NCBI GenBank assembly: GCA_964517665.1
Contig: CAZFCY010000027.1
Location: 1-35,300, forward strand
Length of the DNA: 35,300 nt
Origin: Congregicoccus sp964517665
GTDB lineage: Bacteria; Verrucomicrobiota; Verrucomicrobiia; Opitutales; Opitutaceae
Reading direction: 5' to 3'
Shown here one piece after another: positions 8,403-16,368 of the stretch. Position numbers and translations under genes: made by a program. How positions within the stretch are numbered: position 1 is the first letter of the stretch; each line of letters starts with the position of its first letter. Under the pieces are notes generated by a model. That model was given only the letters and a program-made list of their open reading frames with translations. It made no database searches and had not been told where the DNA came from.

Positions 8403-9281
8403 ATGCAACCCGACAAAAGCATCTCCGCGCTGCTGGCCGAGCACCGTCCGCTGCGGTCGTTGGAATTCTTTCCGCCCAAGGACGACGCCGGCGTCACCGC
8501 CTTGCGAGCGACGGCGGCGGCCCTGAAAGGAATCGCGCCCGATTTCGTGTCGGTCACCTACGGCGCGGGCGGGAGCACCCGCGAGCGCACTGCCCAAGTG
8601 TGCGATCTGCTCCGCCGCGAATTCGCCTACACCGTCATGCCGCACCTGACGTGTGTCGGGCATTCGCGCGATCAGCTCATCAAGCTGATCGACGGCATCC
8701 ACGCCGCCGGCTTCAGAAACATCATGACGCTGCGCGGCGATCCGCCCAAAGGCGAAACCGCCTTCGTGCCTTCTCGCGACGGTCTCCGCTACGCGAGCGA
8801 TTTGGTCGCGTTGATCAAATCGACGCGCGCCGAACTTTGTCTTGGCGTCGGCGGCTATCCGGAAAAGCATCCCGAAGCGGCGTCGTTCGACGCCGACCTG
8901 ATGAATCTGAAACGCAAGATCGACGCGGGCGCCGATTTCATCACCACCCAGCTCTTCTTCGACAACGCCGTCTATTACCGGTTCGTCGAACGGTGTCGGA
9001 AGGCCGGCATCCACGTGCCCATTGTCCCGGGGATCATGCCCGTTCTCTCGCTCAACCAGATTCGACGTTTCACCGCGATGTGCGGCGCCTCGCTCCCGCT
9101 GCCGTTGGTGGCGCGGCTCGAACATGCCCGGGATCTTCCAGAGATCGCGGAACTGGTCGGAATAGAGTGGGCGCTTGGGCAACTGCGTGAACTCCTGGCC
9201 CAAGGCGCGCCGGGTTATCATCTCTATATCCTGAACCGGCCCAAGGCTGCCTTGGCGCTGACCGCGGGTCTCGCCGCATGA
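8403..9281 (+). CDS. metF: 5,10-methylenetetrahydrofolate reductase
   Basis: A 292-residue FAD-dependent TIM-barrel enzyme that reduces methylene-THF to methyl-THF, the methyl donor used by MetE. Visible signatures are SLEFFPPKDD with the likely catalytic Glu21, SVTYGAGGSTRERT (residues 50-63), HLTCVGHSRDQL, IMTLRGDPPKGE with D113, DFITTQLFFDN and VPIVPGIMPVLSL. The length is normal. It overlaps folP by the four bases ATGA. Placed between metE and the folate genes, it links folate supply to methionine synthesis. Confidence 0.96.
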   Translation: MQPDKSISALLAEHRPLRSLEFFPPKDDAGVTALRATAAALKGIAPDFVSVTYGAGGSTRERTAQVCDLLRREFAYTVMPHLTCVGHSRDQLIKLIDGIHAAGFRNIMTLRGDPPKGETAFVPSRDGLRYASDLVALIKSTRAELCLGVGGYPEKHPEAASFDADLMNLKRKIDAGADFITTQLFFDNAVYYRFVERCRKAGIHVPIVPGIMPVLSLNQIRRFTAMCGASLPLPLVARLEHARDLPEIAELVGIEWALGQLRELLAQGAPGYHLYILNRPKAALALTAGLAA

Positions 9282-10138
9282 CTTCGGGATCGCCTCCGCC
9301 ATCCCGGATGATCTTCTCGTGGGACAACGCGCGGGCCTCCGATGGTTGCCCGAAGATGGTCGGTATTCTCAATGTCACGCCCGACTCGTTCTTTGACGGC
9401 GGTCGTCACCACACGTTGCAGCCGGCGATTGCCCAGGCGCTGCGGATGGAAGCCGAAGGGGCCGCCGTCATCGATATCGGCGGCGAATCCAGTCGACCCG
9501 GGCACACGGCAGTGGCGGTCGAGGAGGAAATTGCGCGGGTGATTCCTGTGATCGAAGCAGTGGCGGCCCAGGTCCGGATTCCCCTCTCGATTGATACCCA
9601 CAAGCCCGCGGTCGCGCGCGCCGCCCTCGCCGCCGGCGCGACGATCATCAATGACATCTGGGGCTTCCAAGGTAATCCGGAACTCGCGCAGATCGCCGCG
9701 CAATATGGCTGCGGCGTCATCCTGATGCACCACGATCCGGCTTTCTCTCAATCCCAAGGTGGGACCGTCGAGCGTGTGCTGGAGTTCTTCGTCGAGTCCC
9801 TGACGGTGGCGGAGAACGCCGGCGTGCCCCGTGACAGGATCATCCTCGATCCCGGCATCGGTTTCGCCAAGACCCATGAACAGAATCTGGAATTGCTGGC
9901 GCGCGTGGGCGAATTGAGGGCGTTGAGTTGCCCCTTGTTGCTGGGGGCCTCGCGTAAGTCCGCCATCGGCCATGTGCTTTCGCTGCCGCCGGACGAGCGG
10001 CTCGAGGGCACGCTCGCCACCACGACGCTGGCCGTGTGGCAGGGCGTGGAATTCTTGCGTGTCCACGACGTGCGCTCGAATCTTCGTGCCGCGCTGATGG
10101 CGAAGGCCATCCGCAACGCGCTCCCTGGTCCACGATGA
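9278..10138 (+). CDS. folP: Dihydropteroate synthase
   Basis: A 286-residue enzyme that condenses the pterin pyrophosphate with p-aminobenzoate to dihydropteroate, the step blocked by sulfonamides. The motifs are complete: GILNVTPDSFFDGG (N32), DIGGESSRPG (68-75), LSIDTHKP (D106), INDIWGF, DPGIGFAKT (191-199) and LLGASRKSAIG (K227). It starts inside the metF stop codon (ATGA). Its own stop overlaps the start of a 23-codon mini-ORF in the same way. An internal ATG (MIFSWDN, residue 11) is a possible alternative start. Confidence 0.97.
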   Translation: MTSGSPPPSRMIFSWDNARASDGCPKMVGILNVTPDSFFDGGRHHTLQPAIAQALRMEAEGAAVIDIGGESSRPGHTAVAVEEEIARVIPVIEAVAAQVRIPLSIDTHKPAVARAALAAGATIINDIWGFQGNPELAQIAAQYGCGVILMHHDPAFSQSQGGTVERVLEFFVESLTVAENAGVPRDRIILDPGIGFAKTHEQNLELLARVGELRALSCPLLLGASRKSAIGHVLSLPPDERLEGTLATTTLAVWQGVEFLRVHDVRSNLRAALMAKAIRNALPGPR

Positions 10139-10206
10139 ACATCACTCCGGTCGCCACGCGCATCTTTACCGAACCCATCACCGCCCTCCGCCCGATTTCA
10201 CGATGA
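10135..10206 (+). CDS. 23-codon mini-ORF bridging folP and folB
   Basis: A very short frame, MNITPVATRIFTEP and nine more residues, that fills the 64-base gap between folP and folB exactly. Its ATG overlaps the folP stop as ATGA (10135-10138) and its TGA overlaps the folB ATG (10203-10206). It therefore preserves the overlap chain used at every other junction of this operon. It may be a coupling peptide that carries ribosomes into folB. Its first residues also resemble the N-terminus of F420-0:glutamyl ligase-like proteins (I-x-P-V-x-T-R-I/V-F), so it may be the remnant of a deleted gene. No database check was possible. Confidence 0.4.
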   Translation: MNITPVATRIFTEPITALRPISR

Positions 10207-10568
10207 CAGGAAAGATTCACCTTAAAAACATGGCCTTCTATGGCTACCACGGCGCGCTCGCCGAGGAGAATACGCTGGGCCAACGCTTCATGGTCGATCT
10301 TGCGCTCACAGTCGACATTGCCGAGGCAGCGCGCACCGACAGTCTCAAAGACACGGTGGACTACGCGCAGGTTTACGCCCTGTGCCGGAAGATTGTCGAA
10401 CAGGACCGCGTGAAACTCATCGAGACGCTCGCCAACGATATCCTGGATCAAGTGCTCGCCACCTGTCCGCGCGTGCAGCAGGCGGCCATCGTCGTGCGAA
10501 AACCTTCCGTGCCGCTCGGTGGTCCGCTTGACTACGTGGCCATCGAGACGTCCAGAACCCGTCCATGA
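10203..10568 (+). CDS. folB: Dihydroneopterin aldolase
   Basis: A 121-residue member of the tunnel-fold pterin family, which cleaves dihydroneopterin to 6-hydroxymethyl-dihydropterin. It starts MTGKIHLKNMAFYGYHGALAEENTLGQRF, with the family motif GYHG-x3-EE and the active-site Glu22. Later come TVDYAQVY and, near the C-terminus, VVRKPSVPLGGPLDYVAIE. The length is normal. It overlaps folK by ATGA and the upstream mini-ORF by ATGA. Confidence 0.94.
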   Translation: MTGKIHLKNMAFYGYHGALAEENTLGQRFMVDLALTVDIAEAARTDSLKDTVDYAQVYALCRKIVEQDRVKLIETLANDILDQVLATCPRVQQAAIVVRKPSVPLGGPLDYVAIETSRTRP

Positions 10569-11086
10569 ACACCGCTTTTCTTGGGTTGGGCTCGAACCTC
10601 GGTGACCGTCAGCGGTATCTTTCCGAGGCGCTGCGCTTACTCGCTGCTGATCCGGCAATCGTGGTGGCGCGCGGTTCATCGGTTTACGAGTCGAAGCCGG
10701 TTGGAGTGATCGAACAGCCTGATTTTCTCAACCTGGTGGCGCAGATTGAAACCACGCATGCCCCCTTGGCGTTGTTGTCGTCCTGTCTCGCCGTTGAATC
10801 CGCCCTCAAGCGCGAACGGCGGGAACGATGGGGACCCCGCTTCATCGACATTGACATCCTTGTCTACGGCGACCTCGTTCAGCTCGACGACCGTCTGGTG
10901 CTGCCGCATCCGCGCATGCACGAGCGGAGTTTCGTGCTGACCCCGCTGGCCGAAATCGCTCCTGATCTGATGTTGAAGGAGGTGGCGATTCGCGACCTTG
11001 CAGCCCAGGTCGGAAGCGAGGGTCTTCGCCGTTGCGCGCATTGGTCCGAACTTTTCGGGGCGTCTCGGGCTTTGTCCGCGCCATGA
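10565..11086 (+). CDS. folK: 6-hydroxymethyl-7,8-dihydropterin pyrophosphokinase
   Basis: A 173-residue HPPK that uses ATP to pyrophosphorylate hydroxymethyl-dihydropterin, giving the substrate of FolP. It begins FLGLGSNLGDRQRYLSEAL. It holds the HPPK signature RERWGPRFIDIDILVYGD, with the two metal-binding Asp residues, followed by LPHPRMHERSFVLTPLAEIAP. It overlaps folB upstream and pabB downstream by ATGA. Confidence 0.96.
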   Translation: MNTAFLGLGSNLGDRQRYLSEALRLLAADPAIVVARGSSVYESKPVGVIEQPDFLNLVAQIETTHAPLALLSSCLAVESALKRERRERWGPRFIDIDILVYGDLVQLDDRLVLPHPRMHERSFVLTPLAEIAPDLMLKEVAIRDLAAQVGSEGLRRCAHWSELFGASRALSAP

Positions 11087-12486
11087 TAATCGAGGAAATC
11101 CGGCACGCCTTGTCGCCGGAAAACCTGGCTGCCGCGCTCCATGGCCGGCGCGGCTTCTTCTTTCTCGACAGTGCGCGTCCGGAGGAAAAAAGCCGTCGGG
11201 CCTTTTCGTTCATCGGATTCGAACCCTTCCTTGTCTGGCGCGCCAAGGGCGACCGCATTGTCATGGAGTCGGCGAACTCCCGGGAAGAAGAAGTATGCCA
11301 CGAACCGCTGGCACATTTGCGGGAACTCATGGCACGCTACCCAGCGGATGCGGATCACGGTCTGCCGTTTTCCGGCGGCGCCGTTGGCTACTTCGGTTAC
11401 GAGTTTGGGGCGCGCAATGAGGGAGTGCCCTCCTCGGTGTCCGACGATCCCGATATGGCCGATGCGCTGTTTGGCTTCTATGACGGAATTATTGCCTGCG
11501 ATCTGACGGCGGGAAAAACGTTCGCGGTTGCCAACCCGGTGGCGGATCAAAGCGGCGCGTCGATTTTGGACCGCCTGCGCGAGGCGATTGACAGCGCGAA
11601 AACTCAACCCGGGTTCGGAAATGAGCCGTGTCCGGTCGCTCAATCGATGACTGACCCGCTGGCCTCGAACTTCACGCGGGAGGCATATCTCGACCGGGTG
11701 ATGCGGATCAAGGACTACATCGCGGCCGGCGATGTCTATCAGGTGAATCTGGCGCAGCGCTTCGAGCGAGTCACAACGGAGAATCCCTTTGCGATCTACC
11801 GACGCCTGCGGGCGCTGAATCCGGCGCCCTTCGGCGCCTATATCGATGCCGGCGGGTCGCAGATCCTGAGCAGTTCGCCCGAACTTCTGGTCCGAATCGA
11901 TTCCCGAGGCCGCGTGCTGACGCGCCCAATCAAAGGCACACGTCGCCGTGGCAGCAGTCCCGCCGAGGATCGGCAGATGGCCGCGGAGTTGGCGACGAGC
12001 GAGAAGGATCACGCGGAGTTGCTCATGATTGTGGATCTTGAGCGAAACGATCTCGGCCGCGTCTGCCGTTACGGATCGGTGCGCGTCGAGGAACGTCATC
12101 GCATCGAGACGCATCCCACCGTTTTTCATCTGGTGGCAACCATATCGGGACAATTGGCAGAAGGACGCGATCGTTTCGACTGCTTGCGCTCCATGCTGCC
12201 GGGCGGCTCGATCACGGGCGCCCCAAAAATCCGCGCCATGCAGATCATCGACGAACTGGAACCATGTCGCCGAAATGTCTATACAGGCTCAATCGGTTAT
12301 CTGGGTTTCGACGGAGCCTGTGACCTCAATATCGCCATCCGCACCATCATTTGCCGCGCGGGCCGCGCCAGCTATCATGTGGGCGGCGGGATTGTCTCCG
12401 ACTCCATCCCGGAAGCTGAATATGAGGAGACCCTCGCCAAAGGTCGGGCCTTGCGAGTCGCGCTGCTGGGGGAAAATCAACAATGA
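11083..12486 (+). CDS. pabB: Aminodeoxychorismate synthase component I
   Basis: A 467-residue chorismate-binding enzyme that aminates chorismate to 4-amino-4-deoxychorismate, towards p-aminobenzoate. The C-terminal domain contains IAAGDVYQVNLAQRF, SSSPELLVR, TRPIKGTRRRG with K284 (the P-I-K-G-T form separates PabB from TrpE) and LPGGSITGAPKIRAMQIIDELEP. The partner amidotransferase PabA is not in this window and is not fused. The start at 11083 (MIIEEIRHAL) overlaps the folK stop as ATGA; an in-frame ATG at 11032 lies inside folK and is unlikely. Confidence 0.93.
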   Translation: MIIEEIRHALSPENLAAALHGRRGFFFLDSARPEEKSRRAFSFIGFEPFLVWRAKGDRIVMESANSREEEVCHEPLAHLRELMARYPADADHGLPFSGGAVGYFGYEFGARNEGVPSSVSDDPDMADALFGFYDGIIACDLTAGKTFAVANPVADQSGASILDRLREAIDSAKTQPGFGNEPCPVAQSMTDPLASNFTREAYLDRVMRIKDYIAAGDVYQVNLAQRFERVTTENPFAIYRRLRALNPAPFGAYIDAGGSQILSSSPELLVRIDSRGRVLTRPIKGTRRRGSSPAEDRQMAAELATSEKDHAELLMIVDLERNDLGRVCRYGSVRVEERHRIETHPTVFHLVATISGQLAEGRDRFDCLRSMLPGGSITGAPKIRAMQIIDELEPCRRNVYTGSIGYLGFDGACDLNIAIRTIICRAGRASYHVGGGIVSDSIPEAEYEETLAKGRALRVALLGENQQ

Positions 12487-13355
12487 CCACACCTGATCCC
12501 GAATTCCTGCATTTTGCTCTCTTCAACGGCTCGCTCATGGCCGCCGAGGCGTTGCAAGTGTCCCCACTGGCTGCGGGATTCATGTTTGGCGAAGGTCTGT
12601 TCGAGACGGTGCGGGTCCATGCGTCGCGTCCAATCTTCCTGGACGCCCACCACGCGCGACTCGCCAGTTCCCTGCGTGGCATGGCCGCTTCGCCGGTCTC
12701 ATCATCCCGTGAACTGCGCGACCGGTGCAGTCGGATGATCGCGGCGAACGGGCTGGCCGAAGGGAGCCTGAAGATTGTCGTGTTCAGGGATGTGGCCGGG
12801 TGGTCGGAAATCATCGTGGCCCGCGCGAAAACTTACGCGCCGCGGCGCTACGATGCGGGGTTTCGCCTCCTGACGACGCGTTGTGGCGCGCGCACCGATC
12901 CGATCCATCGGATGAAGACCTTGAATTACCTGCCGAACATCCAGGCGAGGCGTCATGCCATCGCCAGCGGTTTCGATGAAGCGCTGTTCGTCGACCCCCG
13001 AAAACGCGTCTTGGAAGGAGCGATGACCAACGTGTTCATCGTCAAGGGCGGCGCCGTGATGACGCCTTCTTTGCAGCATTACATTCTGCCGGGAATAGCG
13101 CGCGCCATGGTTATTCGTCTGCATGGATCTCACGCTTTCCACGAAGCTGATATCACCATCGAGGAAATGTATCAGGCCGACGAAGTGTTTGTTACAAATG
13201 CCCTCCTTGGCATCATGCCGGTGGCCCGCGTCGATGCGATTGATTACGACTGCGTCAATAATACGGTCACTCGCGAGTTGATGGCCAGCCTCCGCGTCTC
13301 TCAAGACGCCTTGGGTGAAGCGTCGCCGCCGTCCGTCTCCGAAACAACTCCGTAG
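12483..13355 (+). CDS. pabC: Aminodeoxychorismate lyase (class IV aminotransferase fold)
   Basis: A 290-residue fold-type IV PLP enzyme. The segments FGEGLFETVRV, HRMKTLNYLPNIQAR (likely PLP lysine K145), VLEGAMTNVFIVKGG and VFVTNALLGIMPV are typical of the PabC/branched-chain aminotransferase family. Its place directly after pabB (ATGA overlap), in a folate operon, points to release of pyruvate from aminodeoxychorismate to give p-aminobenzoate. From sequence alone a D-amino-acid or branched-chain aminotransferase cannot be fully excluded. The last 55 bases overlap the 3' end of queH on the other strand. Confidence 0.88.
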   Translation: MTTPDPEFLHFALFNGSLMAAEALQVSPLAAGFMFGEGLFETVRVHASRPIFLDAHHARLASSLRGMAASPVSSSRELRDRCSRMIAANGLAEGSLKIVVFRDVAGWSEIIVARAKTYAPRRYDAGFRLLTTRCGARTDPIHRMKTLNYLPNIQARRHAIASGFDEALFVDPRKRVLEGAMTNVFIVKGGAVMTPSLQHYILPGIARAMVIRLHGSHAFHEADITIEEMYQADEVFVTNALLGIMPVARVDAIDYDCVNNTVTRELMASLRVSQDALGEASPPSVSETTP

Positions 13356-13993
13356 AATTTTTCTCCGCGCACGATCTTTTCCCGACCGTTCGCCATGCGC
13401 CATTTGTTCGTGTCGCGCAGTGAATACACGCACCCGCAATATTCCTGCTGGTAGAACTGCTCCCGCTTGGCGATTTCCACCATGCGATTGGCGCCGCCCA
13501 TTTTTCTCCAGTTGTAGGTCCAGTAAGTGATGCCGGGATATTTGGCGGCGACGCGTTCGCCGCTGGCGTTGATCTGGTCCATGTCCTTCCAGCGCGAAAG
13601 ACCGAGGCAACTCGTGATGACGGGGAAGCCATGCTCGTGCGCGTAGAGCGCCGTGCGGTCGAACCGCATGTCGAAGCACATCGTGCAGCGCGCGCCGCGC
13701 TCGGGCTCCCATTCGAGACCTTTCGCGCGGGCAAACCAGTTGTCGGTGTCGTAGTCAGCATCGACGAACGGCACACCAGCCGTTTCCGCGAACCGGATGT
13801 TTTCCTGTTTCCGCAGCTCGTATTCTTCGCGCGGATGGATGTTCGGATTGTAGAAGTAGATCGTATAATCGATGCCCGAGGCGAGCATCGCTTCCATCAC
13901 TTCGCCGGAACAAGGCGCGCAACAGGAATGCAGAAGCACCTTTTTGTGGCCGTGTGGAGGAACCAATTCCTGACGAATGAAGGGAGAAGACAT
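13301..13993 (-). CDS. queH: Epoxyqueuosine reductase QueH
   Basis: A 230-residue QueH (former DUF208), the non-homologous alternative to QueG for the last step of queuosine synthesis in tRNA. The iron-sulfur and redox cysteines are all present: LHSCCAPCSGE (C24, C25, C28), RCTMCFDMR (C103, C106) and YCGCVYS (C186, C188). The TSCLGLSRWKD-x2-QIN and YWTYNWRK segments also fit the family. I chose ATG 13993 (MSSPFIRQEL); the open frame continues upstream into a dehydrogenase remnant that is not part of QueH. It converges on pabC with a 55-base overlap. Confidence 0.93.
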   Translation of the reverse strand: MSSPFIRQELVPPHGHKKVLLHSCCAPCSGEVMEAMLASGIDYTIYFYNPNIHPREEYELRKQENIRFAETAGVPFVDADYDTDNWFARAKGLEWEPERGARCTMCFDMRFDRTALYAHEHGFPVITSCLGLSRWKDMDQINASGERVAAKYPGITYWTYNWRKMGGANRMVEIAKREQFYQQEYCGCVYSLRDTNKWRMANGREKIVRGEKFYGVVSETDGGDASPKAS

Positions 13994-14023
13994 GATTGTG
14001 GGCGTAAACGAGACAGCAGCTTG

Positions 14024-14252
14024 GAAACCAATACTCGCCACCGCCGTCCACAGGCAACACCACACCGGTGACGAACCGGGCGGCGGGCGAACAAAGATAG
14101 ACGACAGCCCACCCGATGTCTTCGGGCACGCCGAAACGGCCGAGCGGCATGCGACTCAACACCCGCTCTTTGCGCGGCGCGTCCGCCTCCATGGCCTGGC
14201 GCGACATCGCGGTCTCGATCCATCCCGGAGCGATCGCATAGAAAAGACCGTG
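14024..14252 (-). pseudogene. C-terminal remnant of a short-chain dehydrogenase/reductase
   Basis: About 70 codons match the end of a classical SDR: YAIAPGWIETAMSRQ, MPLGRFGVPEDIGWA, VVYLCSPAARFVTG and VVLPVDGG. Right after VDGG the frame slips by one base: the expected ending A-S-I-G-F is found in the frame that then runs into queH. The Rossmann-fold N-terminus and the Tyr-x3-Lys active site are missing. Homology stops at about 14252, exactly where the left direct repeat of the island begins, so the gene was probably cut by that event. Confidence 0.75.
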
Positions 14253-14308
14253 CTTTACCGGCTCCGTTGATGGAAAAAATCTGCATCTCGCAGTTTTTCC
14301 CAGTGGCT
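14253..14308. repeat. Left direct repeat of the accessory island (att-like)
   Basis: This segment matches 18726-18784 in direct orientation. CTTTAYCGGCTCCGTT opens both copies, followed by ATGG, an A-rich run, TGCAT-x2-CGCAG, TTTTCC and GTGGCTG. I count about 80% identity over 57 bp with two or three small indels. The centre also forms a hairpin (CTGC / GCAG between A and T tracts). The right copy includes the discriminator and CCA of tRNA-Gln, so this copy is a candidate distal attachment site. Confidence 0.6.
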
Positions 14309-14433
14309 GATCAAGCTGTTCGCAAACCCGAACTTTCCTGGCGCAAACAGGCCGGCCGCTGGGAAACGGGCGTTTAGCATTTGGATGATTTTGGTCGCTG
14401 GCGCAAACTTGTAGGACAATGGCTCTGCGGAAG

Positions 14434-14498
14434 CGCAAAGTTTGCGTCTTTGCGTCAAGGGACACGGACCTACCTTGACAATTATCGCAATAATGCGA
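14434..14498 (+). promoter_or_regulatory. Candidate operator/promoter of the RelE/HigB-type module
   Basis: Two palindromes lie upstream of the toxin start: CGCAAA-G-TTTGCG at 14434-14446 and TCGCA-ATAA-TGCGA at 14485-14498. A TTGACA box lies at 14475-14480 between them. Antitoxins of this type usually repress their own operon at such repeats. No good -10 box could be placed. Further CGCAAA motifs occur at about 14320, 14342 and 14402. Otherwise nothing is seen between 14309 and the toxin start. Confidence 0.35.
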
Positions 14499-14515
14499 TG
14501 GCTTCCGGCCACTTG

Positions 14516-14918
14516 ATGCCCGCCACTCACGTCGTTTTCTACCAGGAAAAGCCCAAGCCGGGAAAACCCGTGGATGCCCCGATTGTCGATTGGCTGAGAA
14601 CGCTCAATGAAACCAACCCCAAAGCCTTCGACAAGTGTCGCGCGGCCATTGCGCGATTGGCCTTGGGGACATGAGCTGCGTCGGCCGGAAGCCGATTACC
14701 TGCGCGACGAAATCCATGAGCTGCGCGTCCGCCTGGGGTCGGTCAATTGCCGCCTGCTTTACTTTTTCCACGGACGCACCGTTTCCGTCGTCGCCCATGG
14801 CTTGACCAAGGAAGACATTGTTCCCGCCAGCGCCATCAAGAAAGCCATCGCCAGAAAAGCTGCCTTCACCGCCAACCCCGCAGCCCATACTTACACTGGA
14901 GAAATTGAAGATGCCTAA
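14516..14918 (+). pseudogene. RelE/HigB-type toxin with a frameshift
   Basis: The protein reads MPATHVVFYQEKPKPG, DWLRTLNETNPKAFDKC and IARLALG in one frame. It continues GHELRRPEADYLRDEIHEL, RVRLGSVNCRLLYFFHG and FTANPAAHTYTGEIEDA in the next frame. Together these give a complete RelE/HigB-like (Gp49 family) toxin of about 133 residues, an mRNA interferase type. The break is in the GGGG run near 14665-14668; removing one G restores the frame. It is either a genuine inactivating mutation or a homopolymer assembly error. The end overlaps the antitoxin start by 8 bases. ATG 14498 is an alternative start. Confidence 0.8.
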
Positions 14919-15231
14919 GAAAACCACGACCGATGCCACCAAAATCCTCGCCGCCATCGCCGGATCTGATCCCAAACGGCAGCAATCCTTCGAGGAGGAA
15001 GTCGCCAATCGCCAGGTCGCGCAAAAGATCTACGAGCTGCGCCAGCACGCCGGAATCTCCCAGGCCGAGCTGGCCCGCCGGGTCGGAACCACGCAGTCCG
15101 TGATCTCGCGGCTGGAGGACGCCGATTACGAAGGCCATTCCCTCGCCATGCTCAATCGCATCGCCGCCGCCGTGGAGCGCCGCGTTGAAATCCGTTTCGT
15201 GCCCCGTCGCCGCCGGCTGCAGCGGGCCTGA
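14911..15231 (+). CDS. XRE-family antitoxin (HigA-like)
   Basis: A 106-residue helix-turn-helix protein. The HTH_3 domain covers roughly residues 37-90: QKIYELRQHAGISQAELAR, VGTTQSVISRLEDADY and LAMLNRIAAAVERRVEIRF. The N-terminus is lysine-rich, the C-terminus arginine-rich. GGAG lies nine bases before the ATG. Its overlap with the end of the toxin gene shows the toxin-first order typical of HigBA-type modules. It likely neutralises the toxin and represses the operon. The antitoxin is intact although the toxin frame is broken. Confidence 0.9.
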   Translation: MPKKTTTDATKILAAIAGSDPKRQQSFEEEVANRQVAQKIYELRQHAGISQAELARRVGTTQSVISRLEDADYEGHSLAMLNRIAAAVERRVEIRFVPRRRRLQRA

Positions 15232-15240
15232 TCATGGCTT

Positions 15241-16249
15241 GTGGCCGATGATCCACGGCTGAAGCGGGCGGCCGAGCTTCGCGCAAGAATCGCGGAGCTC
15301 ACGGCCTGCTTGATCAAGGCCGAGGAAGAACTCGCAGGAACCGAGGCTGATGGTCAATTGGCGCTGGCCACAACGGACCAGTCGGGACGAAATCAAACCC
15401 CACGGACACCGGCAGAAAAAATAGGACTGTTTTTGGAACTGTTTGGGGCGCGGCGGTCGGTATTTCCGCAGCGTTGGGAAAATGCCAAGACCGGGAAAAG
15501 TGGTTATTCGCCGGTTTGCGACAACGAGTGGCGTCCGGGTATTTGTCGGAAGCCGCAGGTGAAGTGTGCGGAATGCCCGCATCAGAAATTCCCGCCATTG
15601 AATGAACGGGCGATTGAGTCCCATCTGCGTGGAGAACGGACCCTCGGGGTTTACGCCATCGGCTCCGATGATTCGTGCCGCTTTCTTGCAGCCGATTTTG
15701 ATGGCGAGGGTTGGCGCGAAGACGTTCTCGCTTACCAGGAGGCCGCAAAGCGGATGGGGATTGGAGTGGCCATTGAGCGCTCAAGGTCAGGCAACGGAGC
15801 CCATGCGTGGATCTTTTTCTCGGAATCGGCGCCGGCTGCTGTCGCACGAAAATTGGGGTTGATTCTCATCGCCAAAGCTTCGGCGCTCCGCCCCGCCATG
15901 GGGCTCGCCGCGTATGACCGGCTGTTTCCCAATCAGGATACGTTGCCTGCGGGCGGATTCGGAAATTTGATTGCGCTGCCGTTGGCGAAGGAGCTGCGAC
16001 AGCGGGGCAATGCGGTGTTCGTCGATGACCAGTTCGAGCCATGGCCCGACCAGTGGGCGTATCTCGCCGGCTTGGGCCGGTTGAGTCGTGGGATGATGGA
16101 GAGAACATTGACCAGGATCGCACCGCTGGCGGTCCTGGATGTTCCGCCGCCGACTCGCAGGCTACAAGGAACTGGGATACCGGGTTGAAATGCCTGAGGA
16201 CGTTGTTGCGGTTTGGCCGCTCGATGACGGAGATAGCCAAACAACCTGA
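15241..16249 (+). pseudogene. Decayed TOTE-type primase-helicase (primase part plus C-terminal tail)
   Basis: The GTG-started frame to 16188 gives 315 residues. An N-terminal coiled region (about 5-35) is followed by an archaeo-eukaryotic primase-like domain. It has cysteines C93, C102, C109 and C112 (a probable zinc site), the catalytic FLAADFD (D152, D154), ERSRSGNGAHAWIFF (H188) and RLFPNQDT then GGFGNLIALPLA. These mark the primase domain of TOTE conflict-system proteins, which normally continue into a DEAD/DEAH helicase of several hundred residues. Here the helicase is missing. At about 16141 another frame reads MFRRRLAGYKELGYRVEMP to a stop at 16247, which resembles the last residues of full-length proteins as I remember them. 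I infer an internal deletion plus a one-base frameshift. Confidence 0.6.
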
Positions 16250-16368
16250 CACCGCCTCCAACGAGGAACTTCCCCGTCTTGTTAAGCGCTTGTTCGCTGC
16301 GAAACAGAAAAGCGGTCAATGATTTCCTGAGCTGGCTGCCCACTCCGGATTCAAACGCGAACCTCGGG

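Noticed and set aside
14320..14410. Repeated GCGCAAAC motifs as replication iterons
   Set aside because: Only a few copies with irregular spacing and no replication protein nearby; more easily explained as chance or part of a toxin-antitoxin operator region.
14381..14515. Upstream extension of the toxin frame
   Set aside because: Runs through palindromes and the probable promoter; family similarity starts at about 14516.
16224..16322. Short frame MTEIAKQPDTASNEELP (32 residues) after the primase relic
   Set aside because: Lies partly in the decayed tail of the TOTE-type gene, has no clear ribosome-binding site or family, and ends just before the assembly gap.
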